A DNA stretch of 18,139 nt, taken from NCBI GenBank assembly GCA_016871135.1, contig VFZQ01000025.1, forward strand, positions 1 to 18,139. Reading direction: 5' to 3'. Shown here piece after piece: positions 1 through 7,344 of this stretch. Below the pieces are notes generated by a model. It saw only the letters and a program-made list of their open reading frames with translations, was not told the origin of the DNA and ran no database searches. The DNA is from Acidobacteriota bacterium (lineage in GTDB: Bacteria; Acidobacteriota; Terriglobia; Bryobacterales; Bryobacteraceae). A program made the translations under genes and the position numbers. Each line of letters begins with the position of its first letter. Within the stretch, counting starts at the first letter, position 1.

Positions 1-358
1 TGGGCACGGCACCGCACATCGCCTCTTTTGCAGGCGTTTCAGTGATGTTGGATGTGCCGAGGTAGTTCGAGACGGCCTCGCGATCGGTGCGAGCCATCGT
101 GTAAGCGATGGTCATCATCGCACCAAAATCGAGCGAGCGAAGAATGCGCGCCTTCGACATCTTGCGGAGTGTTTCGGTGTGCGGGATGCGCGCCGATTCC
201 TGCTCGTGGCAGGCGGCGCAGCGGGCCTTATAGATCTGTTGGCCGAGCGGGGGCTGAGCGGCCGCGGCGAAAAGTAGGACTACGGCCTGGCAGCCGGCGC
301 GCGGAAAGACCGCTCGACTTTGTCGTTCACATCGGTCGATACCGTTTGATCGCGCCAT
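1..358 (-). CDS. c-type cytochrome, probable N-terminus of a PQQ-dependent dehydrogenase (partial)
   Basis: The gene runs off the left edge, so only about 119 N-terminal codons are visible. After a hydrophobic, alanine-rich stretch ending AAAAQPP (a likely Sec signal peptide) comes a heme c motif, CAACH, followed by helices of the kind KMSKARILRSLDFGAMM and TDREAVSNYLG. This heme-domain pattern (L..M, IL..L..G.M, R..V..YL) resembles the cytochrome domain of polyvinyl-alcohol-dehydrogenase-like PQQ enzymes common in Solibacter relatives, which act in the periplasm. The remaining PQQ propeller is inferred, not seen. The only in-frame ATG is at 358, which puts about 79 bases inside the end of the upstream esterase gene and gives a long, odd leader before the signal peptide. 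No GTG or TTG lies closer, so the start is uncertain. The stop of the esterase is at 280-282, so translational coupling is likely. Confidence 0.72.
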   Translation of the reverse strand, partial: MARSNGIDRCERQSRAVFPRAGCQAVVLLFAAAAQPPLGQQIYKARCAACHEQESARIPHTETLRKMSKARILRSLDFGAMMTIAYTMARTDREAVSNYLGTSNITETPAKEAMCGAVP

Positions 359-1256
359 AACCAACGCATCATATCAGGGAAGATTGCGCCGCCCTGTTTT
401 TGGCCGTGGCGGCCAATGCCCCAGGTGTAGTTGATGTCGTACCCCTTGGCGGTCAACGCCTTCATCAATCGGACGTTCTGCGCAAACCAGTCGCGGGTTT
501 CATCGTACTGGCCGTCGCGGCGCTGCCCGCGGTTGTCGTTGCGGCCGTCTTGCAAATACACGCGCAGCGGCTTCTTTGGCGTTTTGGCGACGATGTCGGC
601 GTAGGCATGTCCGCCGCGCAGGTTGACGAAGCTGCCGACGATGCTGAGCACTTTGCGAAACTCGGTCGGCCGTTCCCAGGCGACGGTGAATGCGGCGATA
701 GCGCCGGAACTGGCGCCGCCAATGCCGCGCTGTTCGGGGTCCTTTGAAATGTTGTAGTCTTTCGTCAACGCGGGCAGGAGTTCGTTGACGATCACGCGCG
801 CGTACTTATCGTCGAGCGAATTGTATTCGGCCGGCCGGTTCGTATCGCGGTCGCCCAGTTTTTCGGATGGGGTTCCGGCTGCTCCGGTGTGCGGCCCGGG
901 TTGATGAAGACGCCGATCATAACTGGAATTTCGCGGCGGTAAATCAGGTTATCGAAGACGTTCTGCGCGCGGACATCACCTTCGGCGAACATCATGGCTT
1001 GGCCGTCGTTCAAGACCATCAACGCCGTCGGTTTGCCAGGATCATACTGGGCCGGAACATAGACCCAGTAGGTGTGCTGCGTGCCCGGGTACGCCTGGCT
1101 GGGGATGACAAACGGCCCTTTGATTTCGCCCTTCGGCACGCCGTCTTGCGAGAGCGAGTCGGGGCCAAGTTTGTAGTAAACATCAGTGTTCGCTCCCATT
1201 CCAGGGGGTTGGGCGAGAACTATCGAGGCGGTTAGGAGAGCTTGCAGGATCTCCAT
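280..1256 (-). pseudogene. exported alpha/beta-hydrolase esterase, enterochelin-esterase-like (PF00756), frameshifted
   Basis: One esterase gene is split across two reading frames. The N-terminal part (1256 to about 856) has a signal peptide (MEILQALLTASIVLAQ) and the typical beta-strands WVYVPAQYD, LMVLNDGQA and IGVFINPGRTPEQPEPHPKNW. After NW the frame runs on as unrelated residues to a stop near 792. The family sequence resumes in the next frame as GDRDTNRPAEYNSLDDKYAR, VIVNELLPAL and GIGGASSGAIAAF, to a stop at 280-282. GASSG, with its serine codon near 711-709, is the nucleophile elbow. HGQKQGG probably holds the catalytic His. Adding one G (plus-strand C) to the CCC run at 854-856 joins the two frames without losing a residue. 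Everything else looks conserved, so this is either a fresh mutation or an assembly/sequencing error. The start ATG at 1256 is preferred over a TTG at 1271 because it gives a compact signal peptide. The family hydrolyses esters such as those on siderophores or polysaccharides; the substrate here is unknown. Confidence 0.85.
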
Positions 1257-1287
1257 ACGTGCGGCGATCAAGATAACACAGCCGCGA

Positions 1288-1293
1288 TATGAT
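1288..1293 (+). promoter_or_regulatory. putative -10 element (TATGAT) for the oxidoreductase gene
   Basis: TATGAT lies 8 bases before the ATG at 1302, inside the 45-base gap between two divergent genes. No convincing -35 and no Shine-Dalgarno are visible. If it is used, transcription would begin at or next to the start codon. This is inference from spacing only. Confidence 0.35.
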
Positions 1294-1301
1294 TGACTTC
1301 A

Positions 1302-2816
1302 ATGTCTACTTCACGCCGTCACTTTTTCTTTGGCTCGCTGCTGGCGGGCGCCGTGCCGCAAGCCGGGTTTGGATCGGTTCCGTCGCTGCGCGCTCTGGGT
1401 TACAAACCGTTTTATGACAAATTAAATGTCGCGGCTGTCGGGTGCGGCGGACAGGGCGGGGTGATCTTAAATCAAGTCGCGCCGACTGAGAACATCGTGG
1501 CGCTCTGCGACGTCGATGAAAATCGCGCGGCGGCCAATTTTTCGAAGTTCACCAAGCAGCCGAAGTACAAAGACTTCCGCGTGATGCTCGATAAAGAGGG
1601 CAAGAATATCGACGCGCTGACGATTGGCATTCCCGATCACATGCACGCGACGGTGGCGCTGAACGCGATGCAGCGCGGCAAGCATGTGTACGTCGAGAAG
1701 CCGTTGACGCGCACGCCATGGGAAGCGCGGCTGCTGGCCGATGCGGCGGTGAAGTACAACGTCGCGACGCAGATGGGTAATCAGGGCTATTCGCACGAGA
1801 GCATTCGTGTGGCGGCCGAAATATTGTGGTCGGGCGAGATCGGCGACGTGAAGGAAGTTCACGTGTCGGCGTCGCCGGGCACGCATCCAACGGGACTGGC
1901 GAAGGGGCCGGACGAGAAAGGCGTTCCGGCCGGCGTCGATTGGGACTTGTGGTTGGGCGGCGCGTCGATGCGGTCGTATGCGGCCGAGTACACGCCTTAC
2001 AACTGGCGTGGGTTCTTCGACTTCGGCACGGGACAGATCGGCAACTGGGGCATCCACACGATGGGGCCGGTGAACCTGGCTCTGCAACTGGGCGCGCCGA
2101 CAAGCGTCGAACTGGTTTCGATCGAGAAGAAGAGTGACATCACGTTCCCTGATCGCGCGGTGATTCGATTCGAATTCCCGCAGCGTGGCGGGCTGCCGCC
2201 GGTGTCGGTCTACTGGCACGACTCGGCGTATCCGGGCGAGCCCGAGGCCTACAAAGTGCCGGGCATCGAAAACGAGATGATACTGCCGCCGAGCAATAAT
2301 CTCGGCGACAAAGGTCGTGGCGGATCGCGTGCTGGTGGAGGCGCACCTCCAAATCGGCCACGCCCAACGGGCGGCGTACGCACCGGCCCCGGTGGCCCCG
2401 GCGTGCCTGTGTATGGGCGCGGGTCGTTCGGTTTGGAGCGCCAGTCGGGCGTGCTCGCGGGCAACGGCGCGGTGTTCGTCGGATCGAAGGGAATCATGGC
2501 GACGGTGGAGCGCGGCGAAGGCGTGCACCTGCTGCCAGCCGAACGATGGAAGAACTACACGCTGCCGCCGCAGTTGTTGTTGCGTTCGCCAGGGCATATG
2601 GCCGATTGGGTACGTGCGTGTAAGGGCGGCGAGCCGTCGTGTTCGCACTTCGGAATTTCGGGTCCTTACACGGAGTGGATGGTGCTCGGCGTGATTGAGT
2701 TCCGCGTTGGCGGGAAACTGAATTGGGATTCGAAGAATCTGCGGTTCACGAATTCGGTTGAGGCGAATAAGTATGTGAAGCCGATGTTCCGAAAGGGTTG
2801 GGAGTTGAAGCTGTAA
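1302..2816 (+). CDS. Gfo/Idh/MocA family oxidoreductase, Tat-exported
   Basis: This is a predicted NAD(P)-dependent sugar-type oxidoreductase of 504 residues. The N-terminus STSRRHFFFGSLLAGA is a twin-arginine signal. A Rossmann fold follows: LNVAAVGCGGQGG (glycine-rich loop), then IVALCDVDENRA with the acidic residue expected to bind the cofactor ribose. IPDHMHATVALNAMQRGKHV and EKPL carry the family's conserved Lys. The C-terminal substrate domain has DWDLWLGGA, YNWRGFFDFGTGQIGNWGIH and a late EWMVLGVIEFR. Residues about 334-377 form an unusual Gly/Pro/Arg-rich stretch between domain strands (KGRGGSRAGGG onwards). I chose the ATG at 1302 over a TTG at 1293 because it begins just before the RR motif. 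There is no Shine-Dalgarno. Tat-exported members are common in Acidobacteria and Planctomycetes; the exact sugar substrate cannot be read from the sequence. Confidence 0.9.
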   Translation: MSTSRRHFFFGSLLAGAVPQAGFGSVPSLRALGYKPFYDKLNVAAVGCGGQGGVILNQVAPTENIVALCDVDENRAAANFSKFTKQPKYKDFRVMLDKEGKNIDALTIGIPDHMHATVALNAMQRGKHVYVEKPLTRTPWEARLLADAAVKYNVATQMGNQGYSHESIRVAAEILWSGEIGDVKEVHVSASPGTHPTGLAKGPDEKGVPAGVDWDLWLGGASMRSYAAEYTPYNWRGFFDFGTGQIGNWGIHTMGPVNLALQLGAPTSVELVSIEKKSDITFPDRAVIRFEFPQRGGLPPVSVYWHDSAYPGEPEAYKVPGIENEMILPPSNNLGDKGRGGSRAGGGAPPNRPRPTGGVRTGPGGPGVPVYGRGSFGLERQSGVLAGNGAVFVGSKGIMATVERGEGVHLLPAERWKNYTLPPQLLLRSPGHMADWVRACKGGEPSCSHFGISGPYTEWMVLGVIEFRVGGKLNWDSKNLRFTNSVEANKYVKPMFRKGWELKL

Positions 2817-2817
2817 A

Positions 2818-3456
2818 TCAACACCACCCGGCCGCGAACGAACGCGCGTCGTCCATCTCGTCGACGAACTCGGGCAACTCGCCGAGCGCGCCGTACTGGC
2901 GTGGCACGACATACGAATTGATCGGACTCAACAAAAGCAGGGAGTGGGCGAGTAGCTCAACGATGCTACGTTCAGCCAGCGTGCCGCGGCGGATGCCGAT
3001 CTGCGTAACATGACAAAGCGAGTAGCCGAGGTCGCGCAGATCGGGCGCGTCCATCGAGTCGAGAGTGCCCGTGTAGCGGGCGTCGAAGCGCTCCGATTGC
3101 GTGAGCGAACGCGCAATGGGGAACCGCCCTTCTTCGATGTTTCGGCGCAATTGAACGAGTGAAGGCAGTCGATCTTCCAACGCGAGCGACAGGAAGTAAT
3201 GCGCGGGCGCATCGTCGACGATGACAATGACACGGCCGCACGAATGTGGGACGACTTCGCCCCGATGGCCTCTACCGTAGCGCACCAGCAACGGGGCATC
3301 GGGATCATTGACCCACTCGCTCACCCGTTGGTGCCACGCCAAGGCCATCGCACCGCTGACGCACGGCCGAGAAGGCGACTCGCGCCAATTCTCCGCCAGG
3401 CGGCGGAGTGACTGCCTGCTGAATCCGTCCAAACCCGCGAACCTGGCTAAACGCAT
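2818..3456 (-). CDS. hypothetical protein, 212 residues
   Basis: I do not recognise this protein. It has no signal peptide and no clear membrane segment, so it is probably cytoplasmic. It begins MRLARFAGLDGFSRQSLRRL. Recognisable blocks are GRVIVIVDDAPAHYFLSLAL (a beta-strand followed by a helix), the charged LVQLRRNIEEGRFPIARSL, and a C-terminal LLSPINSYVVPRQYGALGE followed by LPEFVDEM. Codon use looks like the neighbours, and the start has a good Shine-Dalgarno (GAGG, 8 bases before the ATG), so it is very likely a real gene. It ends one base from the stop of the convergent oxidoreductase gene. It starts 55 bases after the stop of the epimerase gene, so it may be the last member of that operon or have its own promoter: an AT-rich TATTTA lies upstream of the start. 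Confidence 0.8.
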   Translation of the reverse strand: MRLARFAGLDGFSRQSLRRLAENWRESPSRPCVSGAMALAWHQRVSEWVNDPDAPLLVRYGRGHRGEVVPHSCGRVIVIVDDAPAHYFLSLALEDRLPSLVQLRRNIEEGRFPIARSLTQSERFDARYTGTLDSMDAPDLRDLGYSLCHVTQIGIRRGTLAERSIVELLAHSLLLLSPINSYVVPRQYGALGELPEFVDEMDDARSFAAGWC

Positions 3457-3511
3457 CCGTTCTACCTCAACTAAATAGTGCGTTTAAGCGGCGATTCCTC
3501 TCACCTTTCCA

Positions 3512-4675
3512 TCAGATCTTTACCAGGCGAACGGTCGCGTCGTAGGTGGTCTCCTGGCCGGGTGCGAGCATCACGATGCCCGTGTCGCGGTCGCGCCAGA
3601 TCTTTGTGTTGAATGGGTCTCCAATGTTGTACTGGGGCTCCAGCACGATGAACGATTTGTCCGGCGGTGCGTAGCACTGATACGCCTTGATGTCCTTCGA
3701 TTTCGATGTCACGACATATTTGAAGCCGGACTTCGGGTCATGGATTTCCGCGGTGACCGTTCCGTCGGCCGCGCGAATGAGGTCGAAGAAACAGTCGTCG
3801 AGGAACTGATCGCCCATCGTCCGCGCCTCGCGGAAATCGAACTTCGAGCCTTCGGTAGGCTCGATCTCGCCGGTCGGGAAAACGTTGTCGTAGTTATCGA
3901 CGAGAGCCCGCGTTTTCGCCGGGATTCTCAGCTTCGCTTGCGTACGATCACCGCTGGGAATGTTGAAGTAAGGATGCCAGCCGAGGCCCATCGGCAGCGG
4001 TTCGGAGCCTGTGTTTTTTGCGGTAATCGTGAGCGCGAAGGAACTGGCGTCGAGTTCGGCCGAGCACCGAACCGCCATCTGCCCGGGCCATTCGCCGGCG
4101 AACGTTTTCTCGTAAGTGGCCTCGATGTAAGCGCGGGACGTGGTGTCGCGCGTCGTGACTTTCAACGGCTCGCCGAGTATTAGGCCGTGCATGGAGTGCG
4201 GTTCGGCGCCGGGATTCTTACCTTCCCAATTCGCGGGCAACTTCACAGTGTTGCCGCCGACGGAAGTTTCAATCGTCCGCGCCTTCTCATCCAATTTGCC
4301 GCGTATGCGATTGGCGAATGGCACCAGTGGCGAACCGCCGTTCTTGAACGATTCATTGCCACGGTAATCGTTCTCGCCGAGCGTCATGAGCTTCGCCGCT
4401 TCGGCGAGCGATGGCGCGGTGAACAGATCGGTGACGCCCTTTCCGGCCACGATTCCGCGCAGTTGCCACGTGTTGAAACCGCGGCCTGGAAGGATCTCGG
4501 CTTCAGTCAACGTCAGCGGTTCGCTTACCCCGCTGCGTTTGAGTATCACGGCCTTCTGGCCACCGAGCGCAACGTCGCTATCGATCACTTGGAACGGCGG
4601 CGGCTCTGACAACGAACACCCCGCCATCGCGCCCACGCCGGCCACCGCCATCCACTCACGCCTTGTTTGTCTCAC
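3512..4675 (-). CDS. aldose 1-epimerase (galactose mutarotase-like), predicted Tat lipoprotein
   Basis: Aldose 1-epimerases interconvert alpha and beta anomers of free sugars. This protein of 387 residues carries the family marks: PFANRIRG, HSMHG, GLGWHPYFNIPSGD with a conserved His near residue 234, and FIVLEPQYNIGDPFN with the expected catalytic Glu near residue 346. The N-terminus RQTRREWMAVAGVGAMAGC combines a twin-arginine-like signal with a lipobox (Cys20), so it probably sits anchored outside the cytoplasm. The start is GTG at 4675: GGAGG lies exactly 5 bases upstream, and the GTG overlaps the sulfatase stop (GTGA). An ATG at 4687 and a GTG at 4702 are in frame but less well placed. 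The coupling suggests co-production with the sulfatase and processing of released sugars. It could instead act on a larger sugar in the galactose-mutarotase superfamily. Confidence 0.9.
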   Translation of the reverse strand: MRQTRREWMAVAGVGAMAGCSLSEPPPFQVIDSDVALGGQKAVILKRSGVSEPLTLTEAEILPGRGFNTWQLRGIVAGKGVTDLFTAPSLAEAAKLMTLGENDYRGNESFKNGGSPLVPFANRIRGKLDEKARTIETSVGGNTVKLPANWEGKNPGAEPHSMHGLILGEPLKVTTRDTTSRAYIEATYEKTFAGEWPGQMAVRCSAELDASSFALTITAKNTGSEPLPMGLGWHPYFNIPSGDRTQAKLRIPAKTRALVDNYDNVFPTGEIEPTEGSKFDFREARTMGDQFLDDCFFDLIRAADGTVTAEIHDPKSGFKYVVTSKSKDIKAYQCYAPPDKSFIVLEPQYNIGDPFNTKIWRDRDTGIVMLAPGQETTYDATVRLVKI

Positions 4676-5955
4676 GAATGCCTCCATGCCTCGAACTTCC
4701 ACCGCAGCTTTGCCGCGACGGCCGGGTGATCGGCGATTACGTTTCGCACCTCACTCGGGTCGAGTCTGAGATTGTACAACTCTTGCGTGTTGTTGTCGTA
4801 GAAACAGATCAACTTCCAATCGCCCTCGCGAACCGCGCCCGCCGACCGGCCACCTAGAAAGTGCGGGGCATTGAGCGGATAGTGCCAGAAATGCGGACGG
4901 GCCGCGAAGTGTTTCGTATCTGTCAACGCCCGGCTGAACGGCCGTCCGGCAAGTTCGTTGGTTAGCGGCGATCCGGCTTGTTGCAAGAATTCCGGCATGA
5001 CATCGAGCGTGTCGATAGGGACTTCGCTGACCTTTCCTGCATGTTGCCCGTGCGGGAATCTCGCGATAAACGGAATGCGAATGCCGCCCTCGTAGAGCGT
5101 CGATTTTCCGGCGCGCAGCGCGCCGTTGACGGTGACGCGATCCTCCCCGCCGTTATCGGAGCAGAAGACGAACAGCGTGTTGTCGAACACGCCCTTCTTT
5201 TCCATCGCCGCACGCATCTTGCCGATACCTTCGTCGAGCGACCACAACATCGCCGCCAGCGCGGGATTGTTTTTCTTTGCGCTCGCGCCAGGCTTCGCCG
5301 CGAAACGCGCTTCGATGTCTTTCTTCGCGGCGAGGCGCGTGTGAACGGTGTAGTGCGCGACGTAGAGAAAGAATGGCGCCGAACTCCGTTCGATGAAGGC
5401 GACAGCTTCGTCGTTCAGGCGATCGGTTAGGTATTCGCCCGTGTGCTTCGGCTGCACTTCGGGCATGTGTTGATACGGCGGGAAGTAGTAGCCGGGGCCG
5501 ATGTACTTCGACTCACTGCAAATCACTTCGGCAAAGCCGTGTTTCGCAGGGTCGCCGCGGCGTGTGGCGTAGTCGCCCATCAGATGCCATTTGCCGATCA
5601 GGCCGGTGTGATACCCGGCTTCTGCGAGGCGTTTGGCGACGCTGCGATATTTCGTGGGTGAAAGATGAACAGGGTCGTCGGCGCGCAAGAAATCGGTAAT
5701 GCCGACGGTCTTCGGATGTTGGCCCGTCATGAGGCTGACGCGCGTTGGAGAACACACCGGCGCGGCGGCGTAGGCTTGGGTGAAGCGAACGCCGTCGCGC
5801 GCGAGTCGATCGAGGTGTGGTGTTTCGTTGAACGTATTGCCGTAGCAACCGAGTTCGGCCCAGCCGAGGTCGTCGGCGAGAACGAAGACGATGTTGGGCT
5901 TGCGCGGAGGCGGCGCGAGCGCCAGGAGGGTGAATTGGCGGCGGGAGAGACTCAC
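4672..5955 (-). CDS. sulfatase (arylsulfatase A-like), Tat-exported
   Basis: This enzyme hydrolyses sulfate esters, probably on a carbohydrate, in the periplasm. About 427 residues. The N-terminus SLSRRQFTLLALAP is a twin-arginine signal. KPNIVFVLADDLGWAELGCYG gives the metal-binding Asp pair (28-29). CSPTRVSLMTG at 68-78 is the C-x-P-x-R signature whose Cys68 would be converted to formylglycine. GLIGKWHLMG, FVFCSDNGGE and the late WKLICFYDNN follow the family order. The start is GTG at 5955, 13 bases after the ankyrin-protein stop; an in-frame ATG near 6051 would extend the protein with Arg-rich, non-family sequence inside the previous gene. The Shine-Dalgarno is weak and a hairpin covers the start. 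A formylglycine-generating enzyme or anaerobic maturase is not in the window. Substrate unknown. Confidence 0.93.
   Translation of the reverse strand: MSLSRRQFTLLALAPPPRKPNIVFVLADDLGWAELGCYGNTFNETPHLDRLARDGVRFTQAYAAAPVCSPTRVSLMTGQHPKTVGITDFLRADDPVHLSPTKYRSVAKRLAEAGYHTGLIGKWHLMGDYATRRGDPAKHGFAEVICSESKYIGPGYYFPPYQHMPEVQPKHTGEYLTDRLNDEAVAFIERSSAPFFLYVAHYTVHTRLAAKKDIEARFAAKPGASAKKNNPALAAMLWSLDEGIGKMRAAMEKKGVFDNTLFVFCSDNGGEDRVTVNGALRAGKSTLYEGGIRIPFIARFPHGQHAGKVSEVPIDTLDVMPEFLQQAGSPLTNELAGRPFSRALTDTKHFAARPHFWHYPLNAPHFLGGRSAGAVREGDWKLICFYDNNTQELYNLRLDPSEVRNVIADHPAVAAKLRWKFEAWRHS
4681..4685 (-). promoter_or_regulatory. Shine-Dalgarno GGAGG deciding the epimerase start
   Basis: The minus strand reads GGAGG, CATTC, then GTG at 4675. 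This strong site lies inside the last codons of the sulfatase gene and supports the GTG start and translational coupling. Confidence 0.7.
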
Positions 5956-5961
5956 TCCCGC
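5941..5961 (-). other. hairpin over the sulfatase start codon
   Basis: GCGGGAG and CTCCCGC form a perfect 7-base stem with a 7-base loop. In the mRNA the first arm ends with the G of the GTG start and the second arm encodes the twin-arginine region. It could hide the ribosome site, or be a chance result of GC-rich Arg codons. Confidence 0.4.
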
Positions 5962-5968
5962 TAGCCTA

Positions 5969-7297
5969 TCAGTCCACTTCCGGTTGCGAGAGCGTGAGCG
6001 CCATCGCTGCCCAGCTTGTACCAGCTGCCGAGATCCACTGATCGCGCTCATGCGGGAAGCCGCTGTCCTTTAGCGGTTGGAACGGGCTGCTGCGCGTGCG
6101 AACGTGCCACGTCCCATCGGCGAGTTGTGTGCGCAGCAGATACGCGACGCCGCGGTCGACGCGATGGCCGGTCATGATGAGTGCGACCATCGCCTGGCCT
6201 GTCGCATAGGCGTCCGTTTCCAATCCATCGAGTTGCGCCCAACCGCCGTCGGCGCGTTGCGCGGCAAGCAATTCCGCCGCCGCGTTGTCTATATCGGACT
6301 TCGGCGCATGGGCCCATGTGAGCCCAAGCAGGCGCATCGTTCTGTCTTCGTTCGACACTGGGCGCGCGTTGATCAACCATGCACGGGCTTTGGCGATGCG
6401 GTCGTCGGCATCGATGCCGTAGATGCGCAGCGCGCGGACACTGAGCGCCGTGGAAGTGAAGGGACTCGCTTCCATCGGCGGGCGCGCGGGCAATACAGCG
6501 AAACTGCCGTCGGGTGTTTGCGTCCGCGCGATGGCCAGCGTCATCGCGTGTGTCGTTTCATCGGGCGCGTGACCTTCGGCGTGAAGTCCAAGCAGTGAAT
6601 AGCTGACGCTAATGCCTGGATTGGGCAATGTCACGCTGCCATCGACGAGCTTTTCGCGGATGGGGCGGAACATCGCCATCACGGTTTTCAGTTGCTGCGC
6701 CGAGACGGACTCGTCGACGGCGTAACCACGCTTGCGCGCGGCGCCCGTCAGCATTTGCGGCAGCGATTGATGGTGGCAGGACGAACAGCCCGAAACTTTG
6801 ACGAACTGCGGTCCGCTCTTTTGCAGCGCCGCGATCGGCTTCTCGACGGCGCTTCGGATCGCGGTTGCGTCCGATGCGCCGCCGGCTTTCAGGCGACTGA
6901 CCGCTTGCATGTCGCCGCGCTTCATCGCCATCGTCAGCGAGGTCTCGCCGAACTTGTTCTTTGCGGTCACATTGGCGCCGTTTGCGAGCAGTAGCTCCAT
7001 CAATTTCGGATCCGCGGCCCACATCAGCGCGGTGTTGCCATTGGCGTCGGGTGCTTCGAGATCGGCGCCGGAGACGATGAGTTTCTTCGCCATCTCGGAG
7101 TTGTTTTGAACGGCGGCCAGCGTCAATACCGGGAAGCCGAAAAAGCGGTCAGTGTTCGGGTTGGCTCCGCTGGCGAGCAGTTTTGAAACGCCCGCGGCGT
7201 CGTTGCGCAAAGCCGCTTCAAGCATCGGCGTCGCGGGCTTGAAGTCGGGAATCTGCGCGGATAGAACGGCTGCGAAAACAAGGAATCTAATTTTCAT
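5969..7297 (-). CDS. ankyrin-repeat protein with CxxCH heme-type motif and terpene-cyclase-like QW repeats
   Basis: This is an exported fusion protein of 442 residues. Residues 1-15 are a signal peptide (MKIRFLVFAAVLSAQ). Residues about 24-145 hold four ankyrin-type repeats (LLASGANPNTD, LIVSGADLEAPDANGNTALMWA, LLLANGANVTAKNKFGETSL, and a degenerate last one). GCSSCHHQ at 170-177 is a CxxCH motif that could bind heme c or a metal. The C-terminal half contains QTPDGSF (260), QRADGGW (347) and QLADGTW (391), matching the QW repeats of the squalene-hopene-cyclase/prenyltransferase alpha-alpha barrel fold. No DxDD cyclase acid motif is seen, so terpene cyclisation is unlikely; a binding or scaffold role is inferred. 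The start is ATG at 7297 with AGGTGAG 7 bases upstream; a GTG at 7309 is the alternative. It follows the DUF5009 gene by 47 bases and precedes the sulfatase by 13, so it is probably in the same operon. Confidence 0.85.
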   Translation of the reverse strand: MKIRFLVFAAVLSAQIPDFKPATPMLEAALRNDAAGVSKLLASGANPNTDRFFGFPVLTLAAVQNNSEMAKKLIVSGADLEAPDANGNTALMWAADPKLMELLLANGANVTAKNKFGETSLTMAMKRGDMQAVSRLKAGGASDATAIRSAVEKPIAALQKSGPQFVKVSGCSSCHHQSLPQMLTGAARKRGYAVDESVSAQQLKTVMAMFRPIREKLVDGSVTLPNPGISVSYSLLGLHAEGHAPDETTHAMTLAIARTQTPDGSFAVLPARPPMEASPFTSTALSVRALRIYGIDADDRIAKARAWLINARPVSNEDRTMRLLGLTWAHAPKSDIDNAAAELLAAQRADGGWAQLDGLETDAYATGQAMVALIMTGHRVDRGVAYLLRTQLADGTWHVRTRSSPFQPLKDSGFPHERDQWISAAGTSWAAMALTLSQPEVD

Positions 7298-7344
7298 ATT
7301 GGGTCTCACCTAAGCACGCGCGGACCCGATGGAAATTAGCTCAA

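Noticed and set aside
854..860. Programmed frameshifting in the esterase
   Set aside because: There is no heptameric slippery sequence, only a run of three C, and no obvious downstream structure. A mutation or sequencing error is simpler.
1467..2912. Long open frame (481 codons) antisense to the oxidoreductase gene
   Set aside because: Its translation is Arg/His-rich with no domain, it has no ribosome site, and it mirrors a well-supported gene. GC-rich coding DNA often leaves the opposite strand open.
5956..6051. Upstream ATG start for the sulfatase
   Set aside because: It would place an Arg-rich stretch inside the end of the ankyrin gene and bury the Tat signal.
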